From Cylindrotheca closterium (lineage: Eukaryota > Bacillariophyta > Bacillariophyceae > Bacillariales > Bacillariaceae), in assembly GCA_933822405.4 (NCBI GenBank), contig CAKOGP040001847.1:216081-280080 (forward strand): a DNA stretch of 64,000 nt, given 5' to 3'. The notes beneath the pieces were generated by a model. It saw only the letters and a list, made by a program, of their open reading frames with translations. It was not told the origin of the DNA and searched no databases. This document shows positions 51,794 to 62,116 of the stretch, one piece after another; position 1 is the first letter of the stretch, and each line of letters opens with the position of its first letter. A program made the translations under genes and the position numbers.

Positions 51794-53932
51794 ATGACAA
51801 CAATGATGGATGACATTCCTCTGTCTTCTTCTCCTTCCCTTGGAGACGAAGTAAAGAATAACGAGATCAGATGTCGTCGAATCTTGGCATGCAAGCAACA
51901 GATCAAGCATTGGCAAGATAAGATGAGAAGTTTGGAGAAAGAGCAAGAGAAGTACATCAAACTGGCAAGGTTGAGGCTAGATGCTCCATCTACTTGGAGA
52001 CTGCTATCGAGAAGAGAGAGACGAGAGAAAGATTTCATCTTAGCTGCCTTGGAGTCACCAGAATTGCCTGAAGCGCTAGAGGACTTTGAAAATGGTACTT
52101 TTCCGTCTCATATTCGCCTGGATCGAGATATTCTGATTGCCCGTGTCAGTAGACAAGACTTTGCCAAGAGCGTCAACGGGGATAGTGACCTGTTCGTTCC
52201 TCCAAAGCTAAGAAATGACAAAGCACTGGTCTTGGAGATTGTCAAGCATTGTCCTAACGCGATTGAATTCGTCTCGAACGAGTTGAAAGACGACGGAGAT
52301 ATTCTTCGGGCTATCTTGAATCGATCCAAGTTACCTGCCCATTTTCTGCAGCACTTTTCGGAAACTCTGCGATCTGACGCAGATGTCATGTTGGAAGTTT
52401 TGAGCCATCCAAACAATGGATTATCCTCCATGGCATATTGCTCTAGTGTGCTGCGCAACGACAAGTCCTTCTTTCTCAGTGCTGTTGCTTTTGGCAACCA
52501 CCAAGCAGACGGTCAAGTCCTCCGCTTTGCGTCCCAAAGACTGAAAGACGACCCTGAAGTTGTGCTCCATTGCGTTCGTCAATCAGGAATGAATTTGAAG
52601 CACGCCTCGTACGACCTTCGTCGTGACCAAGAGATTGTATCCGAGGCGTCGAAGCAAGATCCGGCCTCCTTTCGCTATTGCTTGCCTGGAATTGTCAAAC
52701 AAACTCTTTTAGAGCACAGTGAATTCGCGAAAAAGGTTGTTCAACATCTTCCTCTATCTGGGGTGAAGCATTGTTTAGAGTTGTACGAATGTGATGAAGA
52801 AGTGGTGCTGTTTGCCTTGCGCAATCCATGTGTTGAGTGGTGTATGATTCCCGATCACTTTCGCAAACAACTAGACTTTGTGGCCAAGGCTGTTCATCTT
52901 TCGAATGGTAGTATCTGGGAGGACCTTCCAATGGAGACAAAGTGCAACTTTCCGGTCGCATTGGCCCTCGTGACGTCTCCAAGTACTTCCGAAGATCTTG
53001 CCATGGCAGCCTTTGCGATTTGTCCTGAATTATTTTCCAGCCACAAGGCCATGATGTGCTTTATTGCTAACCATGGCGGAGGCGACCTGTTGCCAATGGT
53101 ACTAGATTCGTTCCCACTTTCAATTCGTAGTGACAAGGAACTCATGATGAAAGCCATAAAGAAGGATGTGTCCATTTGGGAACACTGCTCGGATGAATTA
53201 AAAGTTGATAGGGATATCGCGCTGGCGGCACTTGAAGGCTCCCCAAATGTACTATTCTTCATTGGAGAGTCGTATCAGATGGATAATCCAGCCTTTGTGG
53301 TGTTGACCATAGAAACTCACGCAAGGTATCTGCAGTTTGTGTACCATGATGTATGCAAAGAACTGTGGTCAAATCGCGAGGTTGCACGTGCTTGGTTGAA
53401 TAGCGGCGGCGATTGGTTGGATGAATTTCCAGAAGAGTTCGCGGAGGATGAAGAGCTAGTGTTGATACTTGTCAGGAAGAATTGGAGCGATTTCAACATG
53501 ATATCAGATGCCTTGAAGGGTGACAAAGATTTTATCTTGAAGGCGGTGGCAGTGGATGCTCGTATAATTCGAGATGTCGATGAAAAAATAGCCTACGACA
53601 AAGATGTGGCCCTTGCCGCCATTAGCAAGGACCCTCGAAGCTTGCAGTTCTACTCTGGTGGAGAAGCTTTTGAATTTATTGTCTCATTTGCCAAACTAAT
53701 ACGAGAGCGTCTACTCGAATACCAAGTCTTTCAAAAAGAGATCGTGGCATCCATGGATAAGGAGTGCCACCGATCTAACCAAATCAGCGTTCTCTCGATG
53801 CTGAACCAAGGACCCGCCACACTTGCAATGTACAAAGACGTGATTACTTCCTACATCGGAGTCTTACACGATGAGGAAGAGATTGCCAAATACTGTGCTG
53901 TGTCTAATCACCTAGCTTCTTGGGGTCTGTAG
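51794..53932 (+). CDS. DUF4116 repeat protein
   Basis: 712 aa, single exon. After a coiled-coil-like N-terminal segment (QQIKHWQDKMRSLEKEQEKY) the protein is made of about ten to twelve repeats of 40-50 residues. The pattern is LR-D-K/A-ΦΦL-ΦΦ...P-Φ...S..L+-D, for example LRNDKALVLEIVKHCPNAIE, LRSDADVMLEVLSHP and LKDDPEVVLHCVRQ. This is the DUF4116 repeat, common in diatoms and in some large-virus and protist genomes; its molecular function is not known. An alpha-solenoid scaffold is the likely structure. No signal peptide. Confidence 0.8.
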   Translation: MTTMMDDIPLSSSPSLGDEVKNNEIRCRRILACKQQIKHWQDKMRSLEKEQEKYIKLARLRLDAPSTWRLLSRRERREKDFILAALESPELPEALEDFENGTFPSHIRLDRDILIARVSRQDFAKSVNGDSDLFVPPKLRNDKALVLEIVKHCPNAIEFVSNELKDDGDILRAILNRSKLPAHFLQHFSETLRSDADVMLEVLSHPNNGLSSMAYCSSVLRNDKSFFLSAVAFGNHQADGQVLRFASQRLKDDPEVVLHCVRQSGMNLKHASYDLRRDQEIVSEASKQDPASFRYCLPGIVKQTLLEHSEFAKKVVQHLPLSGVKHCLELYECDEEVVLFALRNPCVEWCMIPDHFRKQLDFVAKAVHLSNGSIWEDLPMETKCNFPVALALVTSPSTSEDLAMAAFAICPELFSSHKAMMCFIANHGGGDLLPMVLDSFPLSIRSDKELMMKAIKKDVSIWEHCSDELKVDRDIALAALEGSPNVLFFIGESYQMDNPAFVVLTIETHARYLQFVYHDVCKELWSNREVARAWLNSGGDWLDEFPEEFAEDEELVLILVRKNWSDFNMISDALKGDKDFILKAVAVDARIIRDVDEKIAYDKDVALAAISKDPRSLQFYSGGEAFEFIVSFAKLIRERLLEYQVFQKEIVASMDKECHRSNQISVLSMLNQGPATLAMYKDVITSYIGVLHDEEEIAKYCAVSNHLASWGL

Positions 53933-54281
53933 TGCCAATGATGCTGTGTGGTGTAGGAGTACAATAGCCGGGCTTCTATTTCTGGGCCACTTTTGCGGCT
54001 ATTATGTATAGATTTGTAATGTAATATCGCATTTTACTGTATGTAATTATATAATACACTAACTGTGCTGGTGATAACCGCTCGACTGACTCGGAAGACT
54101 TCCGGTTACACCTTTGCGAAGGGAAGCAACTTTCGGGTAGTAAGTTACGTCTCGAATGCGAAAGGGTGACACTTACAAGAGTCAATCTCGCAGTTTATTG
54201 TTGAGAAATAGCAAGAAGAACGCGCAACGAAGATGTTTCATCTAACCAGAAGTAGTTTCTAAGGTAGCTTGACTTGCCCTT

Positions 54282-56006
54282 ATGACCATGTCTTCCTCAT
54301 CCAATAATGCGGACTATGAAACCCTGGCAAATATTCATATGGAAAACACATGCTACGATGACTGGATTCACGGAAATAACTTGTGTGTGAAAGCTGCCAA
54401 GAATGTTTGTGTCGTGACTTTCAATGGAAAGCAGTGTCAATCTTGCACCTACAAAGCACCAGGCCAATGTTCAAGAACAACAATATTTGATGGCTACGCA
54501 ATTGACTGCTCCAATGTGGATAGTCGCTATGGAGTTGGGTCTCGATTGTGTGGAACGGATGTCATCCTTCCAGGCTCGTCCGTTAACAACCTCCAAAGTT
54601 CCCCCTTCTATAATACACACGGCGGATCAAGTTCGTATCACAGCGGCGGCTCTTACCATCATTCTGGTGGAAATACACGTTATCACTCCGGGTCGTCTTC
54701 AAATTCTAATGCTGATCCATTGGGTGCGATGTTTTGGACCGTGTTCATCTTCTATTCACTGTTACGCTGCTGTCGCATTATTATGCACACCAGCTCTCAG
54801 AGGCAAGGAGAAGGGCAAAGACAAACGGCTTACCAACGTGTAAACCGACAGGATCCAATGGCGGTTGGGGTGGAACTCATCATGGTTCCGTCGCACGACG
54901 GTGGTGTTCCTGTCGCCCAGGCGAAGGAGGCCATACCCGATGCTCACTTTGACTTTGAGTTTTTGCACGCCCTTCCAGACGATGCCGTCGTTTTGAAATT
55001 GAAGGAGGCCATGGCAAATAAGGAGTGGGAAGTGATCCGGGACGTGCTGTCTAGTCTGAAAGAAAATGGGCAGAGTAAACAAAACGAAGAACGGTCCTAC
55101 TATTTTGGAGTTATTGCCGAGGAAGTACGAAAGACTTGGCCAGCGGAGAGGACACAAGAAAAGGAGTCATGTTGTCCATTCCTAGATGATTGGATTGAGG
55201 CGGAGTCCAGTAGCACTGACTGTCGTATCCTCCGGGCTCAAGTCCAAACCGCTTGGGCTTGGCATGCCAGATCTTCGGCAACGGCAGACATGGTCCAGCA
55301 ACAACAATGGAGCCTTTTCTTCGATCGTTTGAAAGCGTCATCCGCAGAGCTCAAAGAGGCTAGCAGACTCTCACCAGAAGACCCTCTCGTGTATTCGAAT
55401 GCAGTGCCGATTGCAAAGGGCTTGAAGAATAAGGACCCAAGTATTTTGGACGTGGAAACCTGTCTGAATCGACTTCAGAACACAGCACACGAGCCATTGC
55501 TGTTTCGATTTCACGCTGCCGCTCTAGAGTACTATTGTGCCAAGTGGCATGGATCCCACCAGCAAATGTTTGCGTATGCGAGATCCATTACCAGCGGTTT
55601 GCCAGCCGGTCATCCGCTTTGGGCATTGATTCCCATGGCACACTACGAGCGAAATTTGATCGAGCAAAGACGAAACTATTGGAGGCAGACTGGAGTAATT
55701 GCCGAGATTCGACAAGCCTACCAGCATGCCTTTCCAGGGGCATCCGAAACATCATCCCAAGCGAGTACAAGCACCGAAAAATACCTTGAATGGACCAGTC
55801 GAAATTACTTTGCCTTTGCTTTGACCATGACTGGACTAGTGGAGGAAGCTCGACGGCAAATTCGGGTGATTGGGAGACGGCCGACCGAGCGACCTTGGTG
55901 GGATATGCGACGGTACAAAGCCTATGTGAATGCTCTTGGATTTGATGTCCAACCGGCACTTCCCGTGGCCGAAGATGCTCCGGCAGTAGTGGCACAGATA
56001 GTGTAG
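54282..56006 (+). CDS. Membrane protein with C-terminal DUF4034-like domain
   Basis: 574 aa. The N-terminal 100 residues are Cys-rich (CYDDWIHGNNLC, CQSC, QCS, SRLCGTD), but no clear signal peptide precedes them. A Ser/His/Gly/Tyr low-complexity stretch follows (SSYHSGGSYHHSGG). One membrane segment lies at about 148-165 (LGAMFWTVFIFYSLLRCC). The C-terminal 350 residues contain TAWAWHARSSATADMV, then W..FF.RL and a repeat-like helical region including LEYYCAKWHGS. This is the pattern I know from DUF4034, including its WAW-ARG-x-G and WHG motifs. Function is unknown; topology would put either end in the cytosol. A search would settle the domain. Confidence 0.6.
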   Translation: MTMSSSSNNADYETLANIHMENTCYDDWIHGNNLCVKAAKNVCVVTFNGKQCQSCTYKAPGQCSRTTIFDGYAIDCSNVDSRYGVGSRLCGTDVILPGSSVNNLQSSPFYNTHGGSSSYHSGGSYHHSGGNTRYHSGSSSNSNADPLGAMFWTVFIFYSLLRCCRIIMHTSSQRQGEGQRQTAYQRVNRQDPMAVGVELIMVPSHDGGVPVAQAKEAIPDAHFDFEFLHALPDDAVVLKLKEAMANKEWEVIRDVLSSLKENGQSKQNEERSYYFGVIAEEVRKTWPAERTQEKESCCPFLDDWIEAESSSTDCRILRAQVQTAWAWHARSSATADMVQQQQWSLFFDRLKASSAELKEASRLSPEDPLVYSNAVPIAKGLKNKDPSILDVETCLNRLQNTAHEPLLFRFHAAALEYYCAKWHGSHQQMFAYARSITSGLPAGHPLWALIPMAHYERNLIEQRRNYWRQTGVIAEIRQAYQHAFPGASETSSQASTSTEKYLEWTSRNYFAFALTMTGLVEEARRQIRVIGRRPTERPWWDMRRYKAYVNALGFDVQPALPVAEDAPAVVAQIV

Positions 56007-56481
56007 GCAATGACGGGAATTGAAACGATCCAAACGGACGATTGATGATTGAGTCGAAGCAATTTTTCTAAGGAGTATTCTCCATTAAACATAGATGCGT
56101 TTGAATCTATTCAAGTTACAAATCAAATGGGTCTGTATCCTTTACTGTATGATATGTGTGACTCCGCTGGATCGGAGAGAGTTTTCCGGGTTCTGGAAAT
56201 ACCGCAGAAGTAGAGTTTACGTTCATGCGGACTGTGACTTTTTGGTTGGCTCATCTGTTTTAAGTACTTAGTGAAATTCTTCGAATACAAAATATTCAGT
56301 AACGGAGATGAACATTCGTCCCATAACGTGAAAATTCTCACCGGATGTCGTACTTCCTATTCCGAAAAAAGCTAGACCGGCACGCTTTGAGTGGAGTCAT
56401 GTGTGCGTCTTATTTGGTCTCTTCTCCCACCAATCGATTGAAATTTGTAGTGGGACATCTATTATTATAAAGGATTCGAAC
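56007..56481. other. Intergenic region
   Basis: 3' flank of the DUF4034-like gene and 5' flank of the glycosyltransferase. No supported feature. Confidence 0.4.
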
Positions 56482-58302
56482 ATGCAATCAAACCCATCAA
56501 CACCGCCATCAAGTAATAACATCTTGAGTATGGCTTCTTCAGACTCTATGACGTCCTCTTCTTCCGATTCTATAGATACGAATGGCTCTCCCTCCAGACC
56601 ACAAGACGTTGGTTCCTTGTTGAATGCAACAATGACAAGACGGAGTCCTCGTAGTACAAGGCCAGACTATGATTTGCTCTCTGGTTTGCCTTTGCAGAAA
56701 GTACGAAGTATAGAAGTGTTCCCACCATCTCCAACTCTTGTTCGACCTGCTTCTTTCTCTCGTCCCGTCAAAAAGCGAAGACGGCGGTCATCTCTCACTC
56801 ACACCACTCAGCACTTGTTGACATTGGAAAAGTGTCTTTTGTTGGGCTGGTGTGTGTGTTTTGCAGTTGGATATCTTGTATTTTTTCAATGGCGATCCGG
56901 CGATGCAGTGGGACCTGTACCCGGTGGATCAAACTCCAGTATCCCTCTAGACCGAAGTCCAACGCCAGAGCACTACATTCGGTCCCGGAGTCCGCTAACC
57001 ATGGGCCCACCAGCTAAATTATTAAAATCAGAACCCTTGCGAGACCAGAGCAAAACATCCGACATGCCGGCAGAGAAATCGTTGAAAGAAGCCACTGCAT
57101 CAGACGAAGAGCTTGCATCAAATAGTGAGGGCGTGGAAGATGAAGATGAGAATGGCGAAGACCCTTTGTTGGTGCACATTATTCACAGTCGTTTTATGCA
57201 GCACCAACCTCATTTGGTAGAGCTTGGACTCGCGCGGCTTGCACTGATGAAGGAGTTCTTCCTGCCTTCGCTCTCGGCCCAATCCTCGCAGAACTTTCTT
57301 TGTGTGATTCGAATCGATCCCGAATTGAATACAGAAGTGAAGAGTGCACTATTTGAAGCACTCGAAACATTGGGTGGTAATTTCACTTACTTGGTCATTG
57401 CCAGCAACGACAATCCTCATTCAGAGTACTGGAACATTAACAAACACCAAGCCAATCTTGGAGCAAAAAATATCGTGGGTGGCAATTATACTTCGGCAAA
57501 GGAGTACATGATGAAGACTCGAAACATTTTGGAAACCAGGCTGGATGTAGACGATGGTCTCAACCAGTTCTTTGTGGAAGAGTTGCAAGATCAAGCTTCG
57601 GAACATTTTGATTCCTATTATTCCAAACAGAAAAGCAACTCTCCCTGGAAGGTGTGGTGCTCATCGACGCACTTTGAATGGCAATTCCAACCATCCGAAA
57701 TGTGGGAAGTCAAACAGGACGATCCACAAACGGCTCCACCTAATGTCACTGGCACCTTGCTCTCCATTCGATCCACCATTTGCATCACAGCAGGTCTCTC
57801 CGTTGCCTATGTAGCTCCCGATCCAGCCGCAAGTGGTGTGCAAACACTTGATCTACCTTCGACCCAAAAACACACTGCCATTCACCGCAATCTTCCAAAA
57901 TGCGGATCCAAACAAGCAAAAGACAAGCACCATTCCGGCGGTTGCGTTGACTTTTTCAATCTGGTTCCGACTGCCATACGAGCACGATCTCCGACCAGCG
58001 CTGGCATGTACAACATTTTGTGGCCTCATCACACTCACGAGAATTTTACGGAGGAGCCTCCCAAACTCCAGGATCGGTATCTGAAAGAGGCGAAACGACA
58101 AGCCATTGATCAAGCCAAATTCTGGAAGGCTTCTGAATACTATTTTGATTTTGGAGAATCATCCGCCAGCCGTGTGCATGCTTATCTGTCAGATCATATG
58201 AAAGAGATTGCTGAAGAAAATCTCGTTGGGCAGTGTACCCACGGGCATTCCTGTAAGAATTCCAGTCGCTTGGTCTTGGAATCCATCCTCAAGGAATACT
58301 AG
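56482..58302 (+). CDS. Type II membrane rhamnosyltransferase-like protein (pfam11316 type)
   Basis: 606 aa from the ATG at 56482; an upstream in-frame ATG at 56401 is less protein-like. A Ser/Pro-rich cytosolic head is followed by one anchor (LLGWCVCFAVGYLVFF, about 143-158), then a Ser/Thr/Glu stem. The catalytic region begins LLVHIIHSRFMQ, and includes FLCVIRIDPEL and ETRLDVDDGLNQFFVEEL, where the D-x-D-D motif fits a nucleotide-sugar-binding GT-A site. These are features of the putative rhamnosyltransferase family pfam11316. A Golgi location and a role in cell-surface glycans are inferred. The C terminus repeats Cys and His residues (CTHGHSC) of unclear role. Confidence 0.7.
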   Translation: MQSNPSTPPSSNNILSMASSDSMTSSSSDSIDTNGSPSRPQDVGSLLNATMTRRSPRSTRPDYDLLSGLPLQKVRSIEVFPPSPTLVRPASFSRPVKKRRRRSSLTHTTQHLLTLEKCLLLGWCVCFAVGYLVFFQWRSGDAVGPVPGGSNSSIPLDRSPTPEHYIRSRSPLTMGPPAKLLKSEPLRDQSKTSDMPAEKSLKEATASDEELASNSEGVEDEDENGEDPLLVHIIHSRFMQHQPHLVELGLARLALMKEFFLPSLSAQSSQNFLCVIRIDPELNTEVKSALFEALETLGGNFTYLVIASNDNPHSEYWNINKHQANLGAKNIVGGNYTSAKEYMMKTRNILETRLDVDDGLNQFFVEELQDQASEHFDSYYSKQKSNSPWKVWCSSTHFEWQFQPSEMWEVKQDDPQTAPPNVTGTLLSIRSTICITAGLSVAYVAPDPAASGVQTLDLPSTQKHTAIHRNLPKCGSKQAKDKHHSGGCVDFFNLVPTAIRARSPTSAGMYNILWPHHTHENFTEEPPKLQDRYLKEAKRQAIDQAKFWKASEYYFDFGESSASRVHAYLSDHMKEIAEENLVGQCTHGHSCKNSSRLVLESILKEY

Positions 58303-58462
58303 AGCTCGTCACAGAGGAGCAATCATAGAAAAGAAGAAAGACACGTTGTCTTTTGTGATTTTCAAAAAGAACAGAACACTATTGCACAGCAGTACTATAC
58401 CTACAACAATAACTCATAACAGTTTATAACTTCGAAATATTTCGTTTTACTAGCCTTAGGAC

Positions 58463-59287
58463 CTACGCCTCTTGCTCTCTCTTTGCCTTGTGTTCTTCGT
58501 CAAATTCTTCATCAATAGCGCAGAGACAAGCCAAGACCAAAACAGCATCCATTCCTGGAGCTACTTGAACTTGGTAATGGTTGAAGGCATCAAATTCAAT
58601 GATCCAATCCTCACTGACTCTTGCCACGCATTCTCCTTCTTCGTTTCGCATGACAAAGTTTCGATCCAGAAAGTCTCCTGTAATTTTATAGGCAGGAGGA
58701 GGCTTGAACAAGCCAGTCACGCCGAACCCCCCCTTTCCTTCCATGTAGATATCAAAGCTATCCGTCATGGAAATGAATTTTTTCTCGATCCATCCAATCT
58801 TTTCAGCTCCCGATCCACCACGGTAAATATCGTAGGTGGGTGTTGCAGCAATTAGCTTGCGGTCCAAGACCAACAGTTCTTCGTTCGTTTGTGTACTGGT
58901 CAAGCGCATTTTGTCTTTTCCGGGAAGGTGCAGCATGGCACCACGGACTTTGGCAAATGACGTGCTACCACCACCCGGGTGCAATTCCGCCACGTCAAAG
59001 TCTTCGCCAGTGAATGTCAGCAAGCGTTCTTGGACCGCAAAGGTTCGGACACCCTCAGCACATGACGTGCTACTGCAGAATGGTTTTGAATACGGAAGCG
59101 ACGGCTGAGGCGTAAGAACGTTGTTGCCACCTCCCAACATGTCTCCAAGATCGGTCAATAGGTTCATTTTCAAGGGCGAGGATCTAGTCTTGACATCGAT
59201 TGTGGCCTTGGTGATAAGTGGAGAGCCAAGAAAGCAGTGACATTGTTGCCAGAATAGGGCAAGCAAAAATGCGAGAAGTATTCTCAT
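58463..59287 (-). CDS. LURP1/tubby-like (LOR) protein with plastid-type presequence
   Basis: 274 aa from the ATG at 59287. The same frame runs 49 codons further upstream, but that part is not conserved-looking. The N terminus is a signal peptide (MRILLAFLLALFWQQCHC) followed by FLGSP, with Phe at the likely +1 position as in diatom plastid presequences. The domain reads FAVQERLLTFTGEDFDV, RGAMLHLPG, LLVLDRKLI, TYDIYRGG, YKITGDFLDRNFVM and VARVSEDW, then hydrophobic MDAVLVLACLCAIDE. That matches the LURP-one-related family, a tubby/scramblase-like beta-barrel. Role unknown; lipid binding is a possibility. Confidence 0.7.
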   Translation of the reverse strand: MRILLAFLLALFWQQCHCFLGSPLITKATIDVKTRSSPLKMNLLTDLGDMLGGGNNVLTPQPSLPYSKPFCSSTSCAEGVRTFAVQERLLTFTGEDFDVAELHPGGGSTSFAKVRGAMLHLPGKDKMRLTSTQTNEELLVLDRKLIAATPTYDIYRGGSGAEKIGWIEKKFISMTDSFDIYMEGKGGFGVTGLFKPPPAYKITGDFLDRNFVMRNEEGECVARVSEDWIIEFDAFNHYQVQVAPGMDAVLVLACLCAIDEEFDEEHKAKREQEA

Positions 59288-59617
59288 GGCTATGCTATTC
59301 AAAGTGTTGAAAACAAGATGATGAACACGTACGATGAGTAAGAGTATAGTATTTCCAACTGATTTTTCGTAGTCGAATAGATCAAATGAGCTACCATACC
59401 AGCCAATATAATACCGGTACATAACTTGCTCCAAGAGATAAATGGACTGTTACTCTAAACAAAAGCATCAATTGAACTCGCTAAAAATAAATATACTGGA
59501 CGGAACTTTGTTGTAGTTGTCATTGCATCAGAGGAGCATAGTGGGTATCATCCGATCCGATTTGGCAGCTCGCTCCTCCTCGTCCTTGTTGCTTTGAAAC
59601 GTTTGACCTTGGCCTCC

Positions 59618-60211
59618 TCATGCTTCTTCCTCCTTCTGATCAGCTGAATTTCCTGCCCTTTCAGTAGCATCTAAATCAGTTTGCTGGTCCTTCTCTGTAG
59701 GGGCTTCGATGCCGTGGTGTCCTTTAATGGCCATTTGCTTTATCAACGTAATTGATTTCCTTAACATATGCTTCTCAAATTCTTTGGAGCCATCACCATG
59801 AACTTCATCACCACCCACAGTGAGTTCTCCATTGGCAATCATCCGCTGTATAATTTGTAAACTAATCGACGTTGAGCTGCCTTTTGAAGCATGCGAAATC
59901 ATGATGCTATGTTTGGAACAGTCGATCAAATCCTGTCTTGGCGGATACATGAATTTCATAATTGTCAAAATAATAATCATACATAGCTCCAACAAGCAAG
60001 GAATGTACACTGCATATAGCTGAAAGTAAATGGCATATGCATTCACCAATGAAGCACCAAATATGTAGATAAATTGATACGTGTAGGAAATATCGTCAGC
60101 ACATTTCGTCTTGTAGGTGAGGTAGACTTGTGGAACAAGACTCAGGGAGATTGCAAAGCCTCCAATCGTCCCCACTATTGTCATGGCTTGTTCTGCATCA
60201 ACGGCTGTCAT
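59618..60211 (-). CDS. Single-unit PQ-loop / SemiSWEET-like transporter 2
   Basis: 197 aa. The first 90 residues are nearly identical to paralogue 1 (TIVGTIGGFAISLSLVPQV, TYKTKCADDISYTYQF). One three-helix unit only. The hydrophilic tail differs and ends in an acidic Glu-rich stretch (DQKEEEA). It forms a tandem pair with paralogue 3, 791 bp away. Confidence 0.75.
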   Translation of the reverse strand: MTAVDAEQAMTIVGTIGGFAISLSLVPQVYLTYKTKCADDISYTYQFIYIFGASLVNAYAIYFQLYAVYIPCLLELCMIIILTIMKFMYPPRQDLIDCSKHSIMISHASKGSSTSISLQIIQRMIANGELTVGGDEVHGDGSKEFEKHMLRKSITLIKQMAIKGHHGIEAPTEKDQQTDLDATERAGNSADQKEEEA

Positions 60212-61002
60212 CTTGTGGCCTCGAAGGGCTTGGGTGCGCTATGATTCTTCTGCTGTGGCAAAAAGTGTGAGTTCATGTGAGGTTCACTTCACTGGATCTT
60301 TATTCAATTTGACGGATGTAGCGTACGCACGGGTAATTTCGCCCGTGTGTCATTTTCTCAATAAATACAACGTTCATATCAGAATGCATTATAAATGTGT
60401 ATTGTTAACATCCTGGACTAACATACTGCCCCATATATATTTTAAGCATAATTTATTTATCAGGTCAAGACTGAGTTCTCTGTTTTTATTGTTGAAGTTG
60501 CAATAAGCGCCATCCGATATATCTTCGCAAGTTGGGGTTATGGTTAGGGTGGAATGTTTTGGTGTGGCGATAACGATCGAATGAGTGGAGCCATTGATTG
60601 AGCATGGCGGTAGGCCACTGCCTTCATATCTCGAGTTGGTGGCGTGTTGGTATCCGAAGCTGCTGCTTTTAAAAGATAAGACGAGTACCAGTAAGAATCA
60701 TGCATCATTGCGTTGCAAGGTGAAAAATATGCTACTCGGACTGTAAATTTCGTATTTTGGTGCGGTACGTATAAATATTTTAATTCATTAGAAATTATAA
60801 ATAGAAGGTGAAAGGAGAGGAGAGGTAGCTTTAGCATACATACTCAGGTGAATAGCTGGTATGACTTCGAACTACACCCTTTAGGTGTTATGCTTGTCAC
60901 TCCAGGTTGCTGTCACTTTACATGCCATTGCTTTCCCTGAAATCAAGAAAACAACTTCGCAGCTCGGTGGCCTTGTTGTTTGAAGCGTCGAACCTGACTT
61001 CT
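60212..61002. other. Spacer between tandem PQ-loop genes
   Basis: No gene seen. The 60 bp just upstream of each paralogue's start codon are similar (tgattctt.tgctgtggcaaaa), and the 3' ends are also alike, so the duplicated block includes flanks. Confidence 0.5.
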
Positions 61003-61611
61003 TCATACCTCCTCCTTCTGATCAGCTGAATTTTCTGCCTTTTCAGTAGAATCATCTAGTTCCGACAGCTGAGCCCTCTCTGTAGGGGCTTCGATGTCGT
61101 GGTGCTCGATATCGTGGTGCCCTTTTACGGCCATTTGCTTCATGAGTGTAATTGATTTCCGAATCATATTCTTCTCAAATTCCTTGGAATCAAAATGATG
61201 ACCTTGGTGACCGACCGCAGCGAGTTCTTCATCGGCAATCAGCTGCTGTATAATTTGTAAATTAGTAGGCGTCGCACTGCCTTTTGAAGCACTCGACATC
61301 TTAATGCTGTGTCTGGAACAGTCAATCAGATCCTGTCTTGCGGGATATATGGCCTTCATAACTGTCAGCGTGACAATCAAACTGAATTCCACTAAACATG
61401 GGACGTAGACAGCATAAAGCTTGAAGTATATGGCATATGCATTCACAAGTGCTGTTCCAAAGATGTAAATGAACTGATACGTGTACGAAATATCGTCAGC
61501 ACATTTCGTCTTGTAGGTGAGATACACTTGTGGAACAAGACTTAGGGAGATTGCGAAGCCTCCAATCGTCCCGACTATAGTCATGGCTTGTTCTGCATCA
61601 ACGGCAGTCAT
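61003..61611 (-). CDS. Single-unit PQ-loop / SemiSWEET-like transporter 3
   Basis: 202 aa. One three-helix PQ-loop unit like its neighbours, but the third helix differs (YVPCLVEFSLIVTLTVMKAI). The hydrophilic tail has a short HHDIEHHDIEAPTE duplication and ends in DQKEEV. It is closest to paralogue 2 in tail and flanks, so the pair arose by local duplication. Confidence 0.75.
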   Translation of the reverse strand: MTAVDAEQAMTIVGTIGGFAISLSLVPQVYLTYKTKCADDISYTYQFIYIFGTALVNAYAIYFKLYAVYVPCLVEFSLIVTLTVMKAIYPARQDLIDCSRHSIKMSSASKGSATPTNLQIIQQLIADEELAAVGHQGHHFDSKEFEKNMIRKSITLMKQMAVKGHHDIEHHDIEAPTERAQLSELDDSTEKAENSADQKEEV

Positions 61612-61850
61612 CTTGTGAACTCGAAAGGTTTGCCAACGCTTTGATTCTTGTGCTGTGGCAAAATATGCGTTTGGTTTGATTGTGAGGTTGCGCTCTGTTA
61701 TATTGAAGGTTGAGAAGCTTGTGCAATTCCTTCATGCAGGATTGTCTCCTACTCGCTTTTTCGCTGGATAAAAGAACATCGTTCAATTAACAACATCCGC
61801 AAGCACCAACAGAATTCGTTATGTAAAAATAAACGAGTAACGCGGGATCT

Positions 61851-61896
61851 GGACCCTCAGCAACTCGTCTGTCGACGGACGAGTTGCGGAGGGTCC
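61851..61896. repeat. 46-bp near-perfect palindrome
   Basis: ggaccctcagcaactcgtct followed by gtcgac and the complementary arm. Only two pairs of positions fail to match, one of which would be a G-U wobble in RNA. It is centred on gtcgac, with both arms carrying caactcgtc. It lies in the 500-bp spacer between paralogue 3's promoter and the 3' end of the F-box gene. It could be a hairpin-type transcription stop or a fragment of an inverted-repeat element; neither is shown. Confidence 0.8.
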
Positions 61897-62116
61897 CGAT
61901 GTGTAAGATTTTGCGACGTCTGCATTCTTGGTTAATCACAGCTTTGCGAGCGCTTCTTTCTCCAAGGAATACACAATTTTATGTGTACCTGTAAGACTCA
62001 TTTTCAAAAGTTCTGATTTCAAAGCAGAAGCATGCGAAAGTGAAGAAGGGCAGGGGACACGTACTCTATCTCAACTACGGCACAAAACTGAAAACGTGGC
62101 CATTAAGCTTTTTATA

